From contig DQHW01000024.1 of assembly GCA_003524305.1 (NCBI GenBank), positions 181,513 through 210,121 on the forward strand: 28,609 bases of DNA. Direction: 5' to 3'. Every line of letters starts with the position of its first letter. Positions within the stretch are counted from its first letter, which is position 1. The position numbers and the translations under genes were made by a program. A model generated the notes under the pieces. The model was given only the letters and a program-made list of their open reading frames with translations, did no database searches and was not told where the DNA came from. Source of the DNA: Anaerolineaceae bacterium. GTDB taxonomy: Bacteria > Chloroflexota > Anaerolineae > Anaerolineales > Anaerolineaceae. Below, piece by piece: positions 7,218 through 15,397 of the stretch.

Positions 7218-7676
7218 TCAGGATTTGATATCGATCACACTACCTGTGCTGATTAACCCAGACTCTTGCAATTTGGTGAGCAAACTGGTCTGGTCTGTGT
7301 CTGACAGGTTGGTCAGGTCAAACTGGCTCAGAATTTCTTGCAGACTTTGCAGCGCCGAAAGATTGATGGATGTACTTGAAGAAGAACTCTGCGGCGGCGG
7401 AGGCGGCATATTGCCATCACCCAAACCTTTGGAACGCAAATCCTCTGCGTCAAAACCGGCAGCTTCAATAGCCTCTCTCATCCCTTTCGCAGGGGTGATG
7501 CCGGCATCTTTGAACGCCTGGAATATCGCCTTGGCATCATCGTCAGAAACATTTTCAGCATCATACTGCGACAAGATATCAGAAATCGTATTGGTCTGAT
7601 CTGATGTCAATTCCTTCATCTTGGGCATCATCCCTCCGCCCATTACCGATCCCATCCCTTGAATTGCACTAACCAT
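7218..7676 (-). CDS. Small protein with an internally duplicated helical unit
   Basis: 152 residues, not recognised. Residues 24-63 and about 108-145 are two copies of one unit: ILSQYD..NVSDDDAK near 34-48 matches ILSQFD..NLSDTDQT near 115-130, and each ends in a (D/E)(A/S)G(I/L) turn. They are joined by a low-complexity linker, PPPPPQSSSSS (91-101). The N-terminus is Met/Gly-rich without a signal peptide or membrane helix, so it is probably cytoplasmic. The spacing of acidic residues recalls EF-hand-like pairs, but there is no complete DxDxDG loop, so calcium binding is not claimed. AAGGAAGGG precedes the ATG. It stands as a single gene divergent from the cupin gene. Function unknown. Confidence 0.8.
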   Translation of the reverse strand: MVSAIQGMGSVMGGGMMPKMKELTSDQTNTISDILSQYDAENVSDDDAKAIFQAFKDAGITPAKGMREAIEAAGFDAEDLRSKGLGDGNMPPPPPQSSSSSTSINLSALQSLQEILSQFDLTNLSDTDQTSLLTKLQESGLISTGSVIDIKS

Positions 7677-7933
7677 GGTTCCCTTCCTTTCTTGAATAAA
7701 AATGGTTTTTACGAACAGTTGCAGTGTAGCCAGCCAATGTGCAGAAAATGTGCAGGATAGCTAAATAATTAATAAAAGAATGATAAATATTTTTTGCAAC
7801 CAATTTTTACGGGATATTGCCTATTTATGCAGAAAAAATGCATAAGATGCGTGTAAATGTGAAGAAGGTTCCAGCCATCTTTTTTCCTGCCAGTGATAAA
7901 ATTAAGCCATATATTGCACCCCAAAGTGAAATC

Positions 7934-8458
7934 ATGGACTTAAAGATAAAAGCACTCATTGAACATTTTCATTTCTCCCCTCTACCTGCAGAGGGTACAC
8001 TTTTTGCCAGCACATGGCGTTCTAACGAGGAATTCGCAGACGGCAGCCCGGTAGGCACTGCCATGATTGGCATGTATTGCACAAATCCGCTTAGCCAGTC
8101 ATTCTTTCATCGCCTGCCGGTGGATGAGACCTGGCATTTCTACAGCGGTGATCCATTGCGCCTTGTGCTACTGGAACCCGATGGCAAAAGTCATGATGTG
8201 ATTATGGGCAGCGATCCGCTAAAGGGTGAGCAGGTACAATGCATTGTCCCAGCAGGAGTCTGGCAGGCTGGCCAGCTTGTGGAAGGCGGCAGCTATGCCC
8301 TTTTTGGCTGCACCCTGGCGCCCGGGTTCACCAGCAGCATGTATGAGGGCGGTGTTCGCGAAGAACTGCTGGCCAAATATCCTGATCGAAAAAAAGATAT
8401 ATTTATATTGACTGCAATAAAAGCCGAAAAACAGATGCCTGAAGGATTTGCAAAGTAA
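7934..8458 (+). CDS. Cupin_5 (DUF985) family protein
   Basis: 174 residues from the preferred start, a normal size for the family. LIEHFHFSPLPAEGTLFASTWRS opens the domain. SQSFFHRLPVDETWHFYSGDPL carries the His..Glu..His set expected to bind a metal in cupins. VPAGVWQAGQ and YALFGCTLAPGFTSSMYEGG complete the barrel. Family members are uncharacterised or proposed to act on sugars, so no substrate is assigned. The frame is open from 7817, but the extra 39 residues do not look like this family, and the ATG at 7934 has a modest GTGA site. The next gene begins 90 bases downstream on the same strand; cotranscription is possible but not shown. Confidence 0.85.
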   Translation: MDLKIKALIEHFHFSPLPAEGTLFASTWRSNEEFADGSPVGTAMIGMYCTNPLSQSFFHRLPVDETWHFYSGDPLRLVLLEPDGKSHDVIMGSDPLKGEQVQCIVPAGVWQAGQLVEGGSYALFGCTLAPGFTSSMYEGGVREELLAKYPDRKKDIFILTAIKAEKQMPEGFAK

Positions 8459-8548
8459 TTTCTCCTTTTGAGTCACCTTAATCCGTTTTCGGTGTTATGT
8501 ATTGCAGTGTTATTATCTTTTTTTATCAGAACAATATAGGGATAAACA

Positions 8549-9676
8549 ATGACTGTCGAAATCCGTGAAGTTCAAAACCACCGGCAACTGCGTGATTTTA
8601 TCCGTTTTCCATTATCGTTATATAAAAACAATCGTTATTACGTCCCCAGCCTGTATATGGATGAAATGAACACGCTTCGCAGCGACAAGAACCCTGCTTT
8701 TGCTGACGCCAAGGCACGATATTTTTTAGCGTACCGCGACGGAAAGATTATCGGTAGAGTGGCCGGCATATTGGTGCCAAAACACGAATTGAAATGGGGC
8801 GATAAATATATGCGTTTTGGCTGGCTGGATTTCATAGATGATGCAGAAGTCTCAGCAGCGCTGATCGGCGAAGTAGAAAAGTGGGCCAAGGAACTGGATA
8901 TGAAAGGGCTGCATGGTCCACTGGGGTTCACCGACCTTGATCGCGAAGGCATGTTAATTGACGGCTTCGATGAGGTAGCCACCCTGGCCACTTTGTACAA
9001 CTATCCTTATTATCAGACGCATATTGAAGCACTGGGCTATAGCAAAGATGTGGATTGGCTGGAATATGAAATAAAATTATCTGGCGAACACATGGATCAA
9101 ATCCGCAAGACAGCCGAACTCGTAGCCAAGAAGTACAATCTTCACCTCTTAAAAGGAAACAAGAAAACCCTGTTGAAATACGCATCACAACTCTTTGATG
9201 TGTTGGATGAAGCCTACCGAAATTTATATGGCACGGTTCCCCTTAGTAAAGCGCAGGTGCAAGGATATATTAATAGTTACTTCGGATTCGCCATCCCTGA
9301 AATGATCCCCATCATTTTGGATGAAAATGACAGGGTTGTCGCCTTTGGCATCACCTTCCCCTCTTTTTCAGAAGCGCTGCAGAAAAGTCACGGCGATATA
9401 TTCCCATTCGGCTTTATCCACTTTTTGCGCGCGATGAAAAAAAATAAAATCGCCGATCTCTACCTGGTGGGTGTGCGGGATGAATACCGCGGCAAGGGAT
9501 TGAACAGCATGCTGATGGTGCAAATCTACGACGCGTTCATCAGTCATAGTATCAATATTGTGGAAGGCAACCCCAATCTTGAAGATAATATTGCGGTGCA
9601 AACCATGTGGAAATTCTTTGAAAACCGGGTGCGCAAACGCCGGCGTTGTTTCGTCAAGCATTTGACAACAGGTTAG
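8549..9676 (+). CDS. GNAT-like N-acetyltransferase-fold protein
   Basis: 375 residues. The first half (REVQNHRQLRDFIRFPLSLYKNN, YFLAYRDGKIIGRVAGIL) and the second half (VAFGITFPSFSEAL, DLYLVGVRDEYRGKGLNSML) each look like a GNAT fold. The Q/RxxGxG/A acetyl-CoA loop is recognisable near residue 310 as RGKGLN. This matches a family of uncharacterised ~370-residue proteins seen in Bacteroidota and Chloroflexota; the acceptor is unknown. It may be a peptidyl- or aminoacyl-transfer relative rather than a simple acetyltransferase. GGGATAAACA precedes the ATG. A good terminator follows at 9706-9739. It is soluble with no signal peptide. Confidence 0.82.
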   Translation: MTVEIREVQNHRQLRDFIRFPLSLYKNNRYYVPSLYMDEMNTLRSDKNPAFADAKARYFLAYRDGKIIGRVAGILVPKHELKWGDKYMRFGWLDFIDDAEVSAALIGEVEKWAKELDMKGLHGPLGFTDLDREGMLIDGFDEVATLATLYNYPYYQTHIEALGYSKDVDWLEYEIKLSGEHMDQIRKTAELVAKKYNLHLLKGNKKTLLKYASQLFDVLDEAYRNLYGTVPLSKAQVQGYINSYFGFAIPEMIPIILDENDRVVAFGITFPSFSEALQKSHGDIFPFGFIHFLRAMKKNKIADLYLVGVRDEYRGKGLNSMLMVQIYDAFISHSINIVEGNPNLEDNIAVQTMWKFFENRVRKRRRCFVKHLTTG

Positions 9677-9705
9677 AAGTTTAAAATAATTGGAGAAATC
9701 AAATG

Positions 9706-9739
9706 AAACCGGTAAGGATTACTTCCTCTCCGGTTTTTT
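9706..9739 (+). terminator. Intrinsic terminator after the GNAT-like gene
   Basis: AAACCGG (9706-9712) pairs with CCGGTTT (9730-9736). An inner AGGA/TCCT pairing extends the stem, and six T residues follow directly. Confidence 0.85.
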
Positions 9740-9843
9740 GTATTAATCTCAGCAATAGTATTCAAATTTATCTATATTTTTAATAGTAATTATTCAGGAC
9801 TTTAATATTGGATGTTGGGTATGCTAAACCTTAGAGGCAAACT

Positions 9844-10092
9844 ATGAATTCAACGTCCTATTATCAACAAATGAATCAAGACGAATTAGCAGTAAACCAT
9901 ATTGTGTTTCCTGATTTACAAAAAAAATTATTAACGGATGTAGAGAAAGCACAATCTGTTTTTGTCCATTTCGACCATATACAAGGCGAATCGGAGAGTG
10001 ACCGCCACCAGGTTTTTTCAAATCTACTTAAAGCTGCCAGTTATTTTGGACTCAACGTTGAAAAAATCGACTTTCACCGACAAGATATGTAG
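9844..10092 (+). CDS. Small protein of unknown function
   Basis: 82 residues, acidic and soluble, with no signal peptide, membrane helix or cysteine motif. GAGG lies about eight bases before the ATG, which supports translation. The middle, ADVEKAQSVFVHFDHIQ-like (about residues 32-48), looks like a strand-helix element, and the C-terminus (VFSNLLKAASYFGLNVEKIDFH) like a helix-strand. The gene is isolated by the terminator upstream and by the convergent YihY gene 19 bases downstream. Not recognised; no function inferred. Confidence 0.6.
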   Translation: MNSTSYYQQMNQDELAVNHIVFPDLQKKLLTDVEKAQSVFVHFDHIQGESESDRHQVFSNLLKAASYFGLNVEKIDFHRQDM

Positions 10093-10111
10093 TCACAATT
10101 TCAACTTCCAA

Positions 10112-11026
10112 TTATTTTTCTTGTGAATTTTCGTTTTGATCGGGCACTTTTTCAATCCCAAATTTGATTACGCGGGGGGTATTTTTACGTGAGCCGAACC
10201 TTTTAGAATAGACATGTGTGAACTCGGCGCCCAGAAGAAATATGATTGTTGAAAAATAGACCCAGATCAATAACACGATCAGCGATCCAGCTGCGCCATA
10301 AGCAGAACCCGTATTGCTGAAATTAAGATATAAACCAATTCCAAATTTACCAAGCATGAACAACAATCCAGTCACGCTCGCGCCGAGCCAGACATCCGTC
10401 CAGGATATTTCCTTGTCGGGAATCACCCGATAAATAATAGCAATAAGAATGGTCACTGTAATGAATAAGACCAAGAAATTGATCAAATCCAACAGGAAGA
10501 CATTCTGAGTAATACCGTCGGCTTTGCCAAGTAACTCTGAAAGTAAAACACTAAGAGTTATTACTAGCATGAAAAGCAAGCCGATTGCCAAAATCAGAAG
10601 AAAAGAGAGAAATCGATTTGTCACGGTCTTTATGAGACTAAGATCCTGCTTTTTTGGAACTTTCCAAATCTTGTTTAGTGCATACTGAATTTGATAAAAA
10701 ATAGCCGATGCGCCTGCAATTAATACCACTACACTCATTATTGGAGCCCATGGACCGGTGAATTGCGTTTGAGGATTATCAAGGATTGATTTTACAAACT
10801 CACCACTTTGGATGCCGATAACATTGGCAACTTGTGAAACCAAATGTATCTTGGCTGTTTCTGTATTATAGATGTTACCCGCGATAGTCATTGCGATAAA
10901 AAGAAGTGGAGGAATCGAAAAAATAGTGTAAAAAGCGATAGCCGCCGATAACTGAGCGGCGTTGTCATCTGACCAAGCTTTAAATGATGCCCGAATAACA
11001 GCCCATATTTTCTTGAGTTTGCTCAT
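10112..11026 (-). CDS. YihY/virulence factor BrkB family membrane protein
   Basis: 304 residues, a usual family length, with about six membrane helices. Family hallmarks are DDNAAQLSAAIAFYTIFSIPPLLF near the N-terminus, the region around IFYQIQYALNKIWKVP, YRVIPDKEISWTDVWLGA, and GSAYGAAGSLIVLLIWVYFSTIIFLLGAEFTHVY near the end. Members sit in the inner membrane; once called RNase BN in error, their function is still unsettled. The ATG at 11026 is preferred, with GAGG nine bases upstream; the frame could start at a TTG at 11041. It is convergent with the 82-residue gene and there is no clear terminator between them. Confidence 0.94.
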   Translation of the reverse strand: MSKLKKIWAVIRASFKAWSDDNAAQLSAAIAFYTIFSIPPLLFIAMTIAGNIYNTETAKIHLVSQVANVIGIQSGEFVKSILDNPQTQFTGPWAPIMSVVVLIAGASAIFYQIQYALNKIWKVPKKQDLSLIKTVTNRFLSFLLILAIGLLFMLVITLSVLLSELLGKADGITQNVFLLDLINFLVLFITVTILIAIIYRVIPDKEISWTDVWLGASVTGLLFMLGKFGIGLYLNFSNTGSAYGAAGSLIVLLIWVYFSTIIFLLGAEFTHVYSKRFGSRKNTPRVIKFGIEKVPDQNENSQEK

Positions 11027-11248
11027 GTAGGAAAACCTCAACTAAAAAACCAGTCTGGTATGAATCTGCACATTAAAAGAATAACTTAATCGCTCTCAAT
11101 TTAACCTGAATCTATGAATAATTTTTCAAATATTTTTTGCGTAATTGACAAAATCGAACAAGGATAATGTTAGAATCAAAGGATAGAATAAGGTGTGCCT
11201 TTGAAACCTTATGTAAAAAAATCGTTTTGCAGAAAACAGGAAATTAAA

Positions 11249-11932
11249 ATGAAAAAAACCCTAAATCAGTCAACCTTTTCACTTTTATCTTTAGTATTAG
11301 TCCTCGGATTAGCATTGACGGGATGCGGCACCACTTCGACAACCCCGACATTTGAAACATCTTCTACTAGTGAAGCTGAAGCCACCGCCACAGAAGCATT
11401 GATCGCCACCGAAGCTCCCAGTGCAGAAACCGGCGATTGCCTGATTGGAAGCTGGAACCTGACCGATTTTTCATCTTATATGGATTCAATCAAAAGCAAC
11501 ATCAGCCAGGAAAGCAACGGCGATATTACTTTTACCAGCGGTGATTTTTCTGGCAACGCGACTTTTGTGTTTAATCCTGACAATACTTCTTCGTTAATCA
11601 CGGATAATTTTACCCAGAGTTTTACCATGATCATGTCTCTGTCAGACCAACCGATTGAAATACCCATTACACTTATCATCAATGGAAAATCGACCGCGGA
11701 ATACACGATCGAAGGTAAGAATATTACCTTTAGTAATCAAAACGAAAATGACATATTAATTGCCGTAGATGTGGCGGGATCAATGACCACCATGACTCAA
11801 AGTTTGTTTGGCGACCCGGGAACTCAAAAACTATATCAATATGATTGCATTGATTCCAACACGCTGTCGTTAAAAGTCATCGCCGTGGATAATATGGATC
11901 TGGCGCCATTGATGCTTAATAAAGTGCAATAA
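11249..11932 (+). CDS. Lipoprotein of unknown function, possibly lipocalin-like
   Basis: 227 residues. The signal peptide MKKTLNQSTF...LALTGC gives a lipidated Cys26. A Thr/Ala/Glu-rich linker (about 28-60) precedes a compact domain that begins CLIGSWNLTDF. That opening and the run of alternating strands recall lipocalin-like proteins with a G-x-W motif, but the match is weak. No catalytic residues are evident. The frame is open from 11195, yet the signal peptide and ACAGGA before the ATG fix the start at 11249. A TTGACA at 11145-11150 may be its -35; no good -10 at normal spacing was seen. It appears to be monocistronic. Confidence 0.82.
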   Translation: MKKTLNQSTFSLLSLVLVLGLALTGCGTTSTTPTFETSSTSEAEATATEALIATEAPSAETGDCLIGSWNLTDFSSYMDSIKSNISQESNGDITFTSGDFSGNATFVFNPDNTSSLITDNFTQSFTMIMSLSDQPIEIPITLIINGKSTAEYTIEGKNITFSNQNENDILIAVDVAGSMTTMTQSLFGDPGTQKLYQYDCIDSNTLSLKVIAVDNMDLAPLMLNKVQ

Positions 11933-11957
11933 GATTCCTATTGAAGAATACGATGCG

Positions 11958-11986
11958 CAAGTCCGGGTTCATTGAATTCGGACTTG
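11958..11986 (+). terminator. Weak terminator-like hairpin after the lipoprotein gene
   Basis: An 8-bp stem, CAAGTCCG / CGGACTTG, with a 13-base loop lies 26 bases after the stop. No U tract follows, so it may only be an mRNA 3' hairpin. Confidence 0.35.
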
Positions 11987-12132
11987 TGAAAACTGATAAT
12001 AATCCGGTTAATAAAACTTAATCACAATCCGCTCTGTCGCTCCCCTCTCTCAATATTTCATTATTAGAAAAAACATCAAACCTTCGCATCCATGAGTTGA
12101 AATTGTGGTTAAGCATGGTGAGGAGTTTTTCA

Positions 12133-13038
12133 ATGCCCATTTCCCCTTCCACCCGCAAATATTGGACTGAAGCCAACCGGATTAAAGACTATCCCCTAAG
12201 TGAAAAACTGCACGGATATTTTTACCTGCGATTTCCATTCTTTTACATTGCTACAGCCACCGCCTCCAACGGATTGGGCAAATTTGGTGCCAAATTAATA
12301 AACCTGATCAACAAGGTCTTTCCTCCTAAGCCAGCCAAACCCGGTCAGATTACATTTGCTGATACCTACCACGGCAAAGTGGTTCCGCTTCAAACGGCGA
12401 AAGAGTTGATCAGTGTCAAACAAAACATCAAAGTGGATGATCTCGAGAAGGTCATACCTTATCAACTGGCACGCAGTCTGATCCTTGAACATCCAGAGTC
12501 GTTAGTCGCGCTGGATTGTCCGTGTCGTGTGGCGCGAGAAAACCCCTGTTTGCCATTGGATGTATGTTTGATTGTGGGTGAACCCTTCGCCAGTTTCACC
12601 CTTGAACATCATCCGACCCAATCACGGTCAATCCAACGTGATGAAGCCATCGCCATCCTCGAAGCGGAAGAAGCACGCGGACATGTGCATCACGCCTTTT
12701 TCAAACAAGCCGTCTTGCAGCGCTTTTATGCCATCTGCAACTGTTGCTCCTGCTGCTGCGGCGCCATGCAAGCCCATGCCTCCGGCACTCCCATGCTGGC
12801 GTCTTCAGGATTCACTGCCCAAGTAAACGAAGCACTTTGTATTGGATGTGGGGTTTGCGAACCTTACTGCCAGTTTGGGGCAATTGAAATCCAGGATGAC
12901 ATCAGCCACATAAATTTGACAATGTGCATGGGCTGCGGAATTTGTGTTTCGCATTGCAACCAGGAGGCTGTCGAACTTATACTCGCGCCATCCAAAGGCT
13001 TACCTCTCGAAATGGATCGGATTCTTTCGCAGCCATAA
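12133..13038 (+). CDS. Cysteine-rich iron-sulfur protein with 2[4Fe-4S] ferredoxin domain
   Basis: 301 residues with 18 cysteines in four groups. Cys129/131/139/145 (C-x-C-x7-C-x5-C) come first. A dense CNCCSCCC run (202-209) follows, then two classical [4Fe-4S] motifs, CIGCGVCEPYC (236-246) and CMGCGICVSHC (265-275). The last two form a bacterial-type dicluster ferredoxin domain for low-potential electron transfer. The first two groups probably bind another cluster or metal, as inference. A hydrophobic patch near 31-45 could be membrane-associated, but there is no signal peptide. The start at 12133 is set by GAGGAG seven bases upstream; a TTG at 12097 is in frame but has no such site. No partner enzyme is adjacent. 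Confidence 0.88.
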   Translation: MPISPSTRKYWTEANRIKDYPLSEKLHGYFYLRFPFFYIATATASNGLGKFGAKLINLINKVFPPKPAKPGQITFADTYHGKVVPLQTAKELISVKQNIKVDDLEKVIPYQLARSLILEHPESLVALDCPCRVARENPCLPLDVCLIVGEPFASFTLEHHPTQSRSIQRDEAIAILEAEEARGHVHHAFFKQAVLQRFYAICNCCSCCCGAMQAHASGTPMLASSGFTAQVNEALCIGCGVCEPYCQFGAIEIQDDISHINLTMCMGCGICVSHCNQEAVELILAPSKGLPLEMDRILSQP

Positions 13039-13048
13039 TCAATAACCG

Positions 13049-13077
13049 TTGAATTTTACACATGATTAGACTATACT
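13049..13077 (+). promoter_or_regulatory. Sigma70-like promoter for the 76-residue gene
   Basis: TTGAAT (13049-13054), a 17-base spacer and TATACT (13072-13077). The expected start of transcription leaves a short leader that holds GGAGG (13084-13088) before the ATG at 13097. Confidence 0.6.
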
Positions 13078-13096
13078 AAATCTGGAGGCACAAAAG

Positions 13097-13327
13097 ATGA
13101 AACAGATCTTGCTTCTTGATGAGAGTTTACAAGTTGAAGTGTTCTTTGAGTCAGACGATTGCGGCTATGAAGACAATATTTGCCTGAAAGTCACAGAATC
13201 TTGCCCTGAAGAAGAAAAAGTCTTTTTGCACGATGAAAGTCATTTATATCTTACCCCGACCCAGGCACAAGAGCTGGTGAACGCCCTTGACCAGGCAATC
13301 AAATTGAGCAGTTTTGCAAAGAAATAA
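13097..13327 (+). CDS. Small acidic protein of unknown function
   Basis: 76 residues, strongly acidic, soluble. GGAGG sits eight bases before the ATG, a promoter lies just upstream, and a textbook terminator follows within 20 bases, so expression is well supported. The N-terminal part reads as strands (LQVEVFFESD, NICLKVTES). The C-terminal LTPTQAQELVNALDQAIKLSS (52-72) is one clear amphipathic helix. The layout resembles small single-domain proteins that pack a sheet against a helix. Two cysteines (about 22 and 29) plus one near 36 are present, without a known motif. Function not recognised. Confidence 0.75.
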   Translation: MKQILLLDESLQVEVFFESDDCGYEDNICLKVTESCPEEEKVFLHDESHLYLTPTQAQELVNALDQAIKLSSFAKK

Positions 13328-13346
13328 TCACTACCATCTTAAACAG

Positions 13347-13380
13347 ACTCCCGTGAAATCCGCGGGAGTTTTGTTTTTTT
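13347..13380 (+). terminator. Intrinsic terminator after the 76-residue gene
   Basis: The stem ACTCCCG (13347-13353) / CGGGAGT (13363-13369) is followed by a T-rich run to 13380. The convergent thioesterase stop lies inside the T tract. Confidence 0.88.
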
Positions 13381-13792
13381 AATCCAACTTTTTAGCTTCT
13401 TCATTAAGCGCGATATCTTCAGGAGTGACCGGGACAAAATCCAACCCATGCGGCAAGCGTTTGCCATCAAGATCAACGTGGATGAAAGTGATGAATCCCC
13501 GGACCGCCAGTTTGCCCAAGATCGTTACTTCAATCAGGCTTACAATTTTGGTTTCTCCAGTGAGCACAACACGGCTGGTGAATACCGGTAATTCTCCCTT
13601 CCGGATTGGACGCGTGAAAGTCATGCCGTGAATTTTGAGGCAGACAATATTCTCAGGTTTGGTCATGGATGCCGCGGCAATAAATCCGCTTTCAACAAAC
13701 CACTCGGCTGTCCTTCCTGCATATAAGGTTCCGTGATGATTCAGATCTTCGCCTTTAACTAAATGTACACTGGTATAGATTGGAAACTCCAT
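13379..13792 (-). CDS. Hot-dog fold acyl-CoA thioesterase
   Basis: 137 residues, the length of a single hot-dog domain of the YciA/acyl-CoA hydrolase group. The catalytic segment GEDLNHHGTLYAGRTAEWFVESGFIAAA (about 14-41) carries the N-H-x-G pattern before the long central helix. A beta-sheet follows (SRVVLTGETKIVSLIEVTIL). It should cleave an acyl-CoA thioester in the cytoplasm as an oligomer; chain length cannot be told. AGAGGA precedes the ATG. It diverges from the large lipoprotein at 13965 and ends in the shared 13347-13380 terminator zone. Confidence 0.88.
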   Translation of the reverse strand: MEFPIYTSVHLVKGEDLNHHGTLYAGRTAEWFVESGFIAAASMTKPENIVCLKIHGMTFTRPIRKGELPVFTSRVVLTGETKIVSLIEVTILGKLAVRGFITFIHVDLDGKRLPHGLDFVPVTPEDIALNEEAKKLD

Positions 13793-13851
13793 AATAATCC
13801 TCTCGCCTTTGTGTTAAGTCCATTGTAGACCGGCTCTTGTTCATGGTCAAT

Positions 13852-13865
13852 TGTGATGATTCACA
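13852..13865. promoter_or_regulatory. TGTGA-N4-TCACA dyad in the divergent intergenic region
   Basis: TGTGA (13852-13856) and TCACA (13861-13865) are exact inverted half-sites of the Crp/Fnr class, but spaced by four rather than six bases. The dyad lies about 73 bases before the predicted transcription start of the lipoprotein gene. Regulator unknown. Confidence 0.35.
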
Positions 13866-13897
13866 TCAATAAATCAACCATAGGTCACATTTGGTTA

Positions 13898-13925
13898 TTG
13901 AAAAACGCAAAAGATTGTCTAGAAT
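13898..13925 (+). promoter_or_regulatory. Sigma70-like promoter for the large lipoprotein gene
   Basis: TTGAAA (13898-13903), a 16-base spacer and TAGAAT (13920-13925), 39 bases before the ATG, with AAGGA close to the start codon. Confidence 0.6.
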
Positions 13926-13964
13926 ATAAATATCCATAATACTTTATATAAGAAAGGATACGGC

Positions 13965-15326
13965 ATGGTTAAAAAGAAGTTTAGGCATGTGGTTATTTTC
14001 ATTGTTATTTTAGGACTAATGGCATTTTTTTCAGGATGCAACCTGCCTGGAACTATCTCCTCAAACGTGGATGACATCGTAGCCCAAACGATGACTGCTT
14101 TAAGCATCCAGGCGTTAGCCTCTTCGAACGAGACTGCCGTCACACCGGAACCCCAAGGGGCTGAAATTCCCACTCCGATGACTCCACCTGAAAACACTGC
14201 GGCCCCAGTAATTCATGTGATCATGCCAGGTGAAATGCAAACCATCGAAAGCACAGTGGATGATATTAAGTACAATGGAGACGATTTTAATATTGAAATG
14301 TACGAACGCCCATTTACCGAAACTCAAATGGAAAATCGGTTTGATCTTGACCTACAAAAGATTGACATGTCTACAGATAACACTTTTTTTTATTTTTCGC
14401 TCGATCTTAAAGATGTGAACATCGACACCAAAACCATGGATGGGAACTACGGCATTGAATTTGATATCGATAAAGATGGTCGGGGTGATTATCTTTTATG
14501 GGCTTATCAACCACCCGTTAGTATATCTTGGGATTATTTAGGAATCGCCCTATTTTCTGACAATAACAAAGATGTTGGCGGAACCCGTGCAATGGTGTCT
14601 GATCCGTTAAATCCCGCCTGGAACGGCTATGAAACTGAGGTCTGGCCAGGCAAACCACTCACCGATCCTGATGGGGCGTGGATGCGTATTTCTCCTGGTG
14701 ATGCCACGAGCGTGCAATTGGCTGTCAAACGATCTCTGGTTGGTAATCCTACTTCATTCTTATGGGGTTCCTGCACAGATGACCAAATAAAGGCATCTTA
14801 CAAATTTGATTATAATGATTTTTATACAGACGCAGAAGCAGGTTCACCTTATGCCGCCAATCCTAACTATCCTCTGAAAGCGCTGTCTCAAATGGATAAC
14901 ACCTGCCGCGAAGCCTGGGGATTCAAACCCACCGGAAACGAACCCGGCATTTGTAAGCAAACCGTTGTACAAGCCACTGCAAAACCCAAGAATACTTCCA
15001 AACCTGGTGTCACTCCGACTAAAACACCTGTTACGCCGACTAAACAAGTGATCACTTTAACCGAACCCCCGACTTGTTTGAATGGTATGATCGTTGCCTG
15101 GGTAAGCCTTTGGAATGCTGCCTGGACATCAAGTGTGACCTTTTGTGTCAATGGAGATTGTAAAAATCCACGAGCTGACGATGGTGGTGCAGATTGGTTG
15201 GTGCCGCCAGGTGTCTACACGATTACCGCGTCTGCACCAGCGTTTGGAATTTCACCTAGTTCCGTTGAAACAAGAATTGAATGCGATAAAAAGGAACATA
15301 ATTATTTTACACTCGGACCGGGATAA
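13965..15326 (+). CDS. Large two-domain lipoprotein of unknown function
   Basis: 453 residues. The signal peptide ends in the lipobox FFSGC (Cys25). A Thr/Pro-rich stretch (about 55-85) leads to a domain of roughly 100-315 with many aromatic beta-strands and the acidic motif DIDKDGRGD (167-175), which looks like a calcium-type loop and resembles carbohydrate-binding or DOMON-like sandwiches. A second linker, PGVTPTKTPVTPTKQ (347-361), precedes a small Cys-bearing C-terminal domain (371-453) with CVNGDCKN and strands ending TRIECDKKEHNYF. It is probably anchored outside the membrane and binds a ligand. AAGGA precedes the ATG. No enzyme motif and no named family were recognised. The gene has its own promoter and a bidirectional terminator. 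Confidence 0.82.
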   Translation: MVKKKFRHVVIFIVILGLMAFFSGCNLPGTISSNVDDIVAQTMTALSIQALASSNETAVTPEPQGAEIPTPMTPPENTAAPVIHVIMPGEMQTIESTVDDIKYNGDDFNIEMYERPFTETQMENRFDLDLQKIDMSTDNTFFYFSLDLKDVNIDTKTMDGNYGIEFDIDKDGRGDYLLWAYQPPVSISWDYLGIALFSDNNKDVGGTRAMVSDPLNPAWNGYETEVWPGKPLTDPDGAWMRISPGDATSVQLAVKRSLVGNPTSFLWGSCTDDQIKASYKFDYNDFYTDAEAGSPYAANPNYPLKALSQMDNTCREAWGFKPTGNEPGICKQTVVQATAKPKNTSKPGVTPTKTPVTPTKQVITLTEPPTCLNGMIVAWVSLWNAAWTSSVTFCVNGDCKNPRADDGGADWLVPPGVYTITASAPAFGISPSSVETRIECDKKEHNYFTLGPG

Positions 15327-15351
15327 TTTTTTTGCTCCCCAATTTATAAGG

Positions 15352-15390
15352 AAAAAGACCAGATCTGGATTGTTCAGACCTGGTCTTTTT
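15352..15390. terminator. Bidirectional terminator between convergent lipoprotein genes
   Basis: AAAAAGACCAG (15352-15362) pairs with CTGGTCTTTTT (15380-15390), and inner TCTG/CAGA pairing lengthens the stem. The A and T tracts make it work for both the gene ending at 15326 and the convergent one ending at 15398. Confidence 0.9.
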
Positions 15391-15397
15391 AACAATA

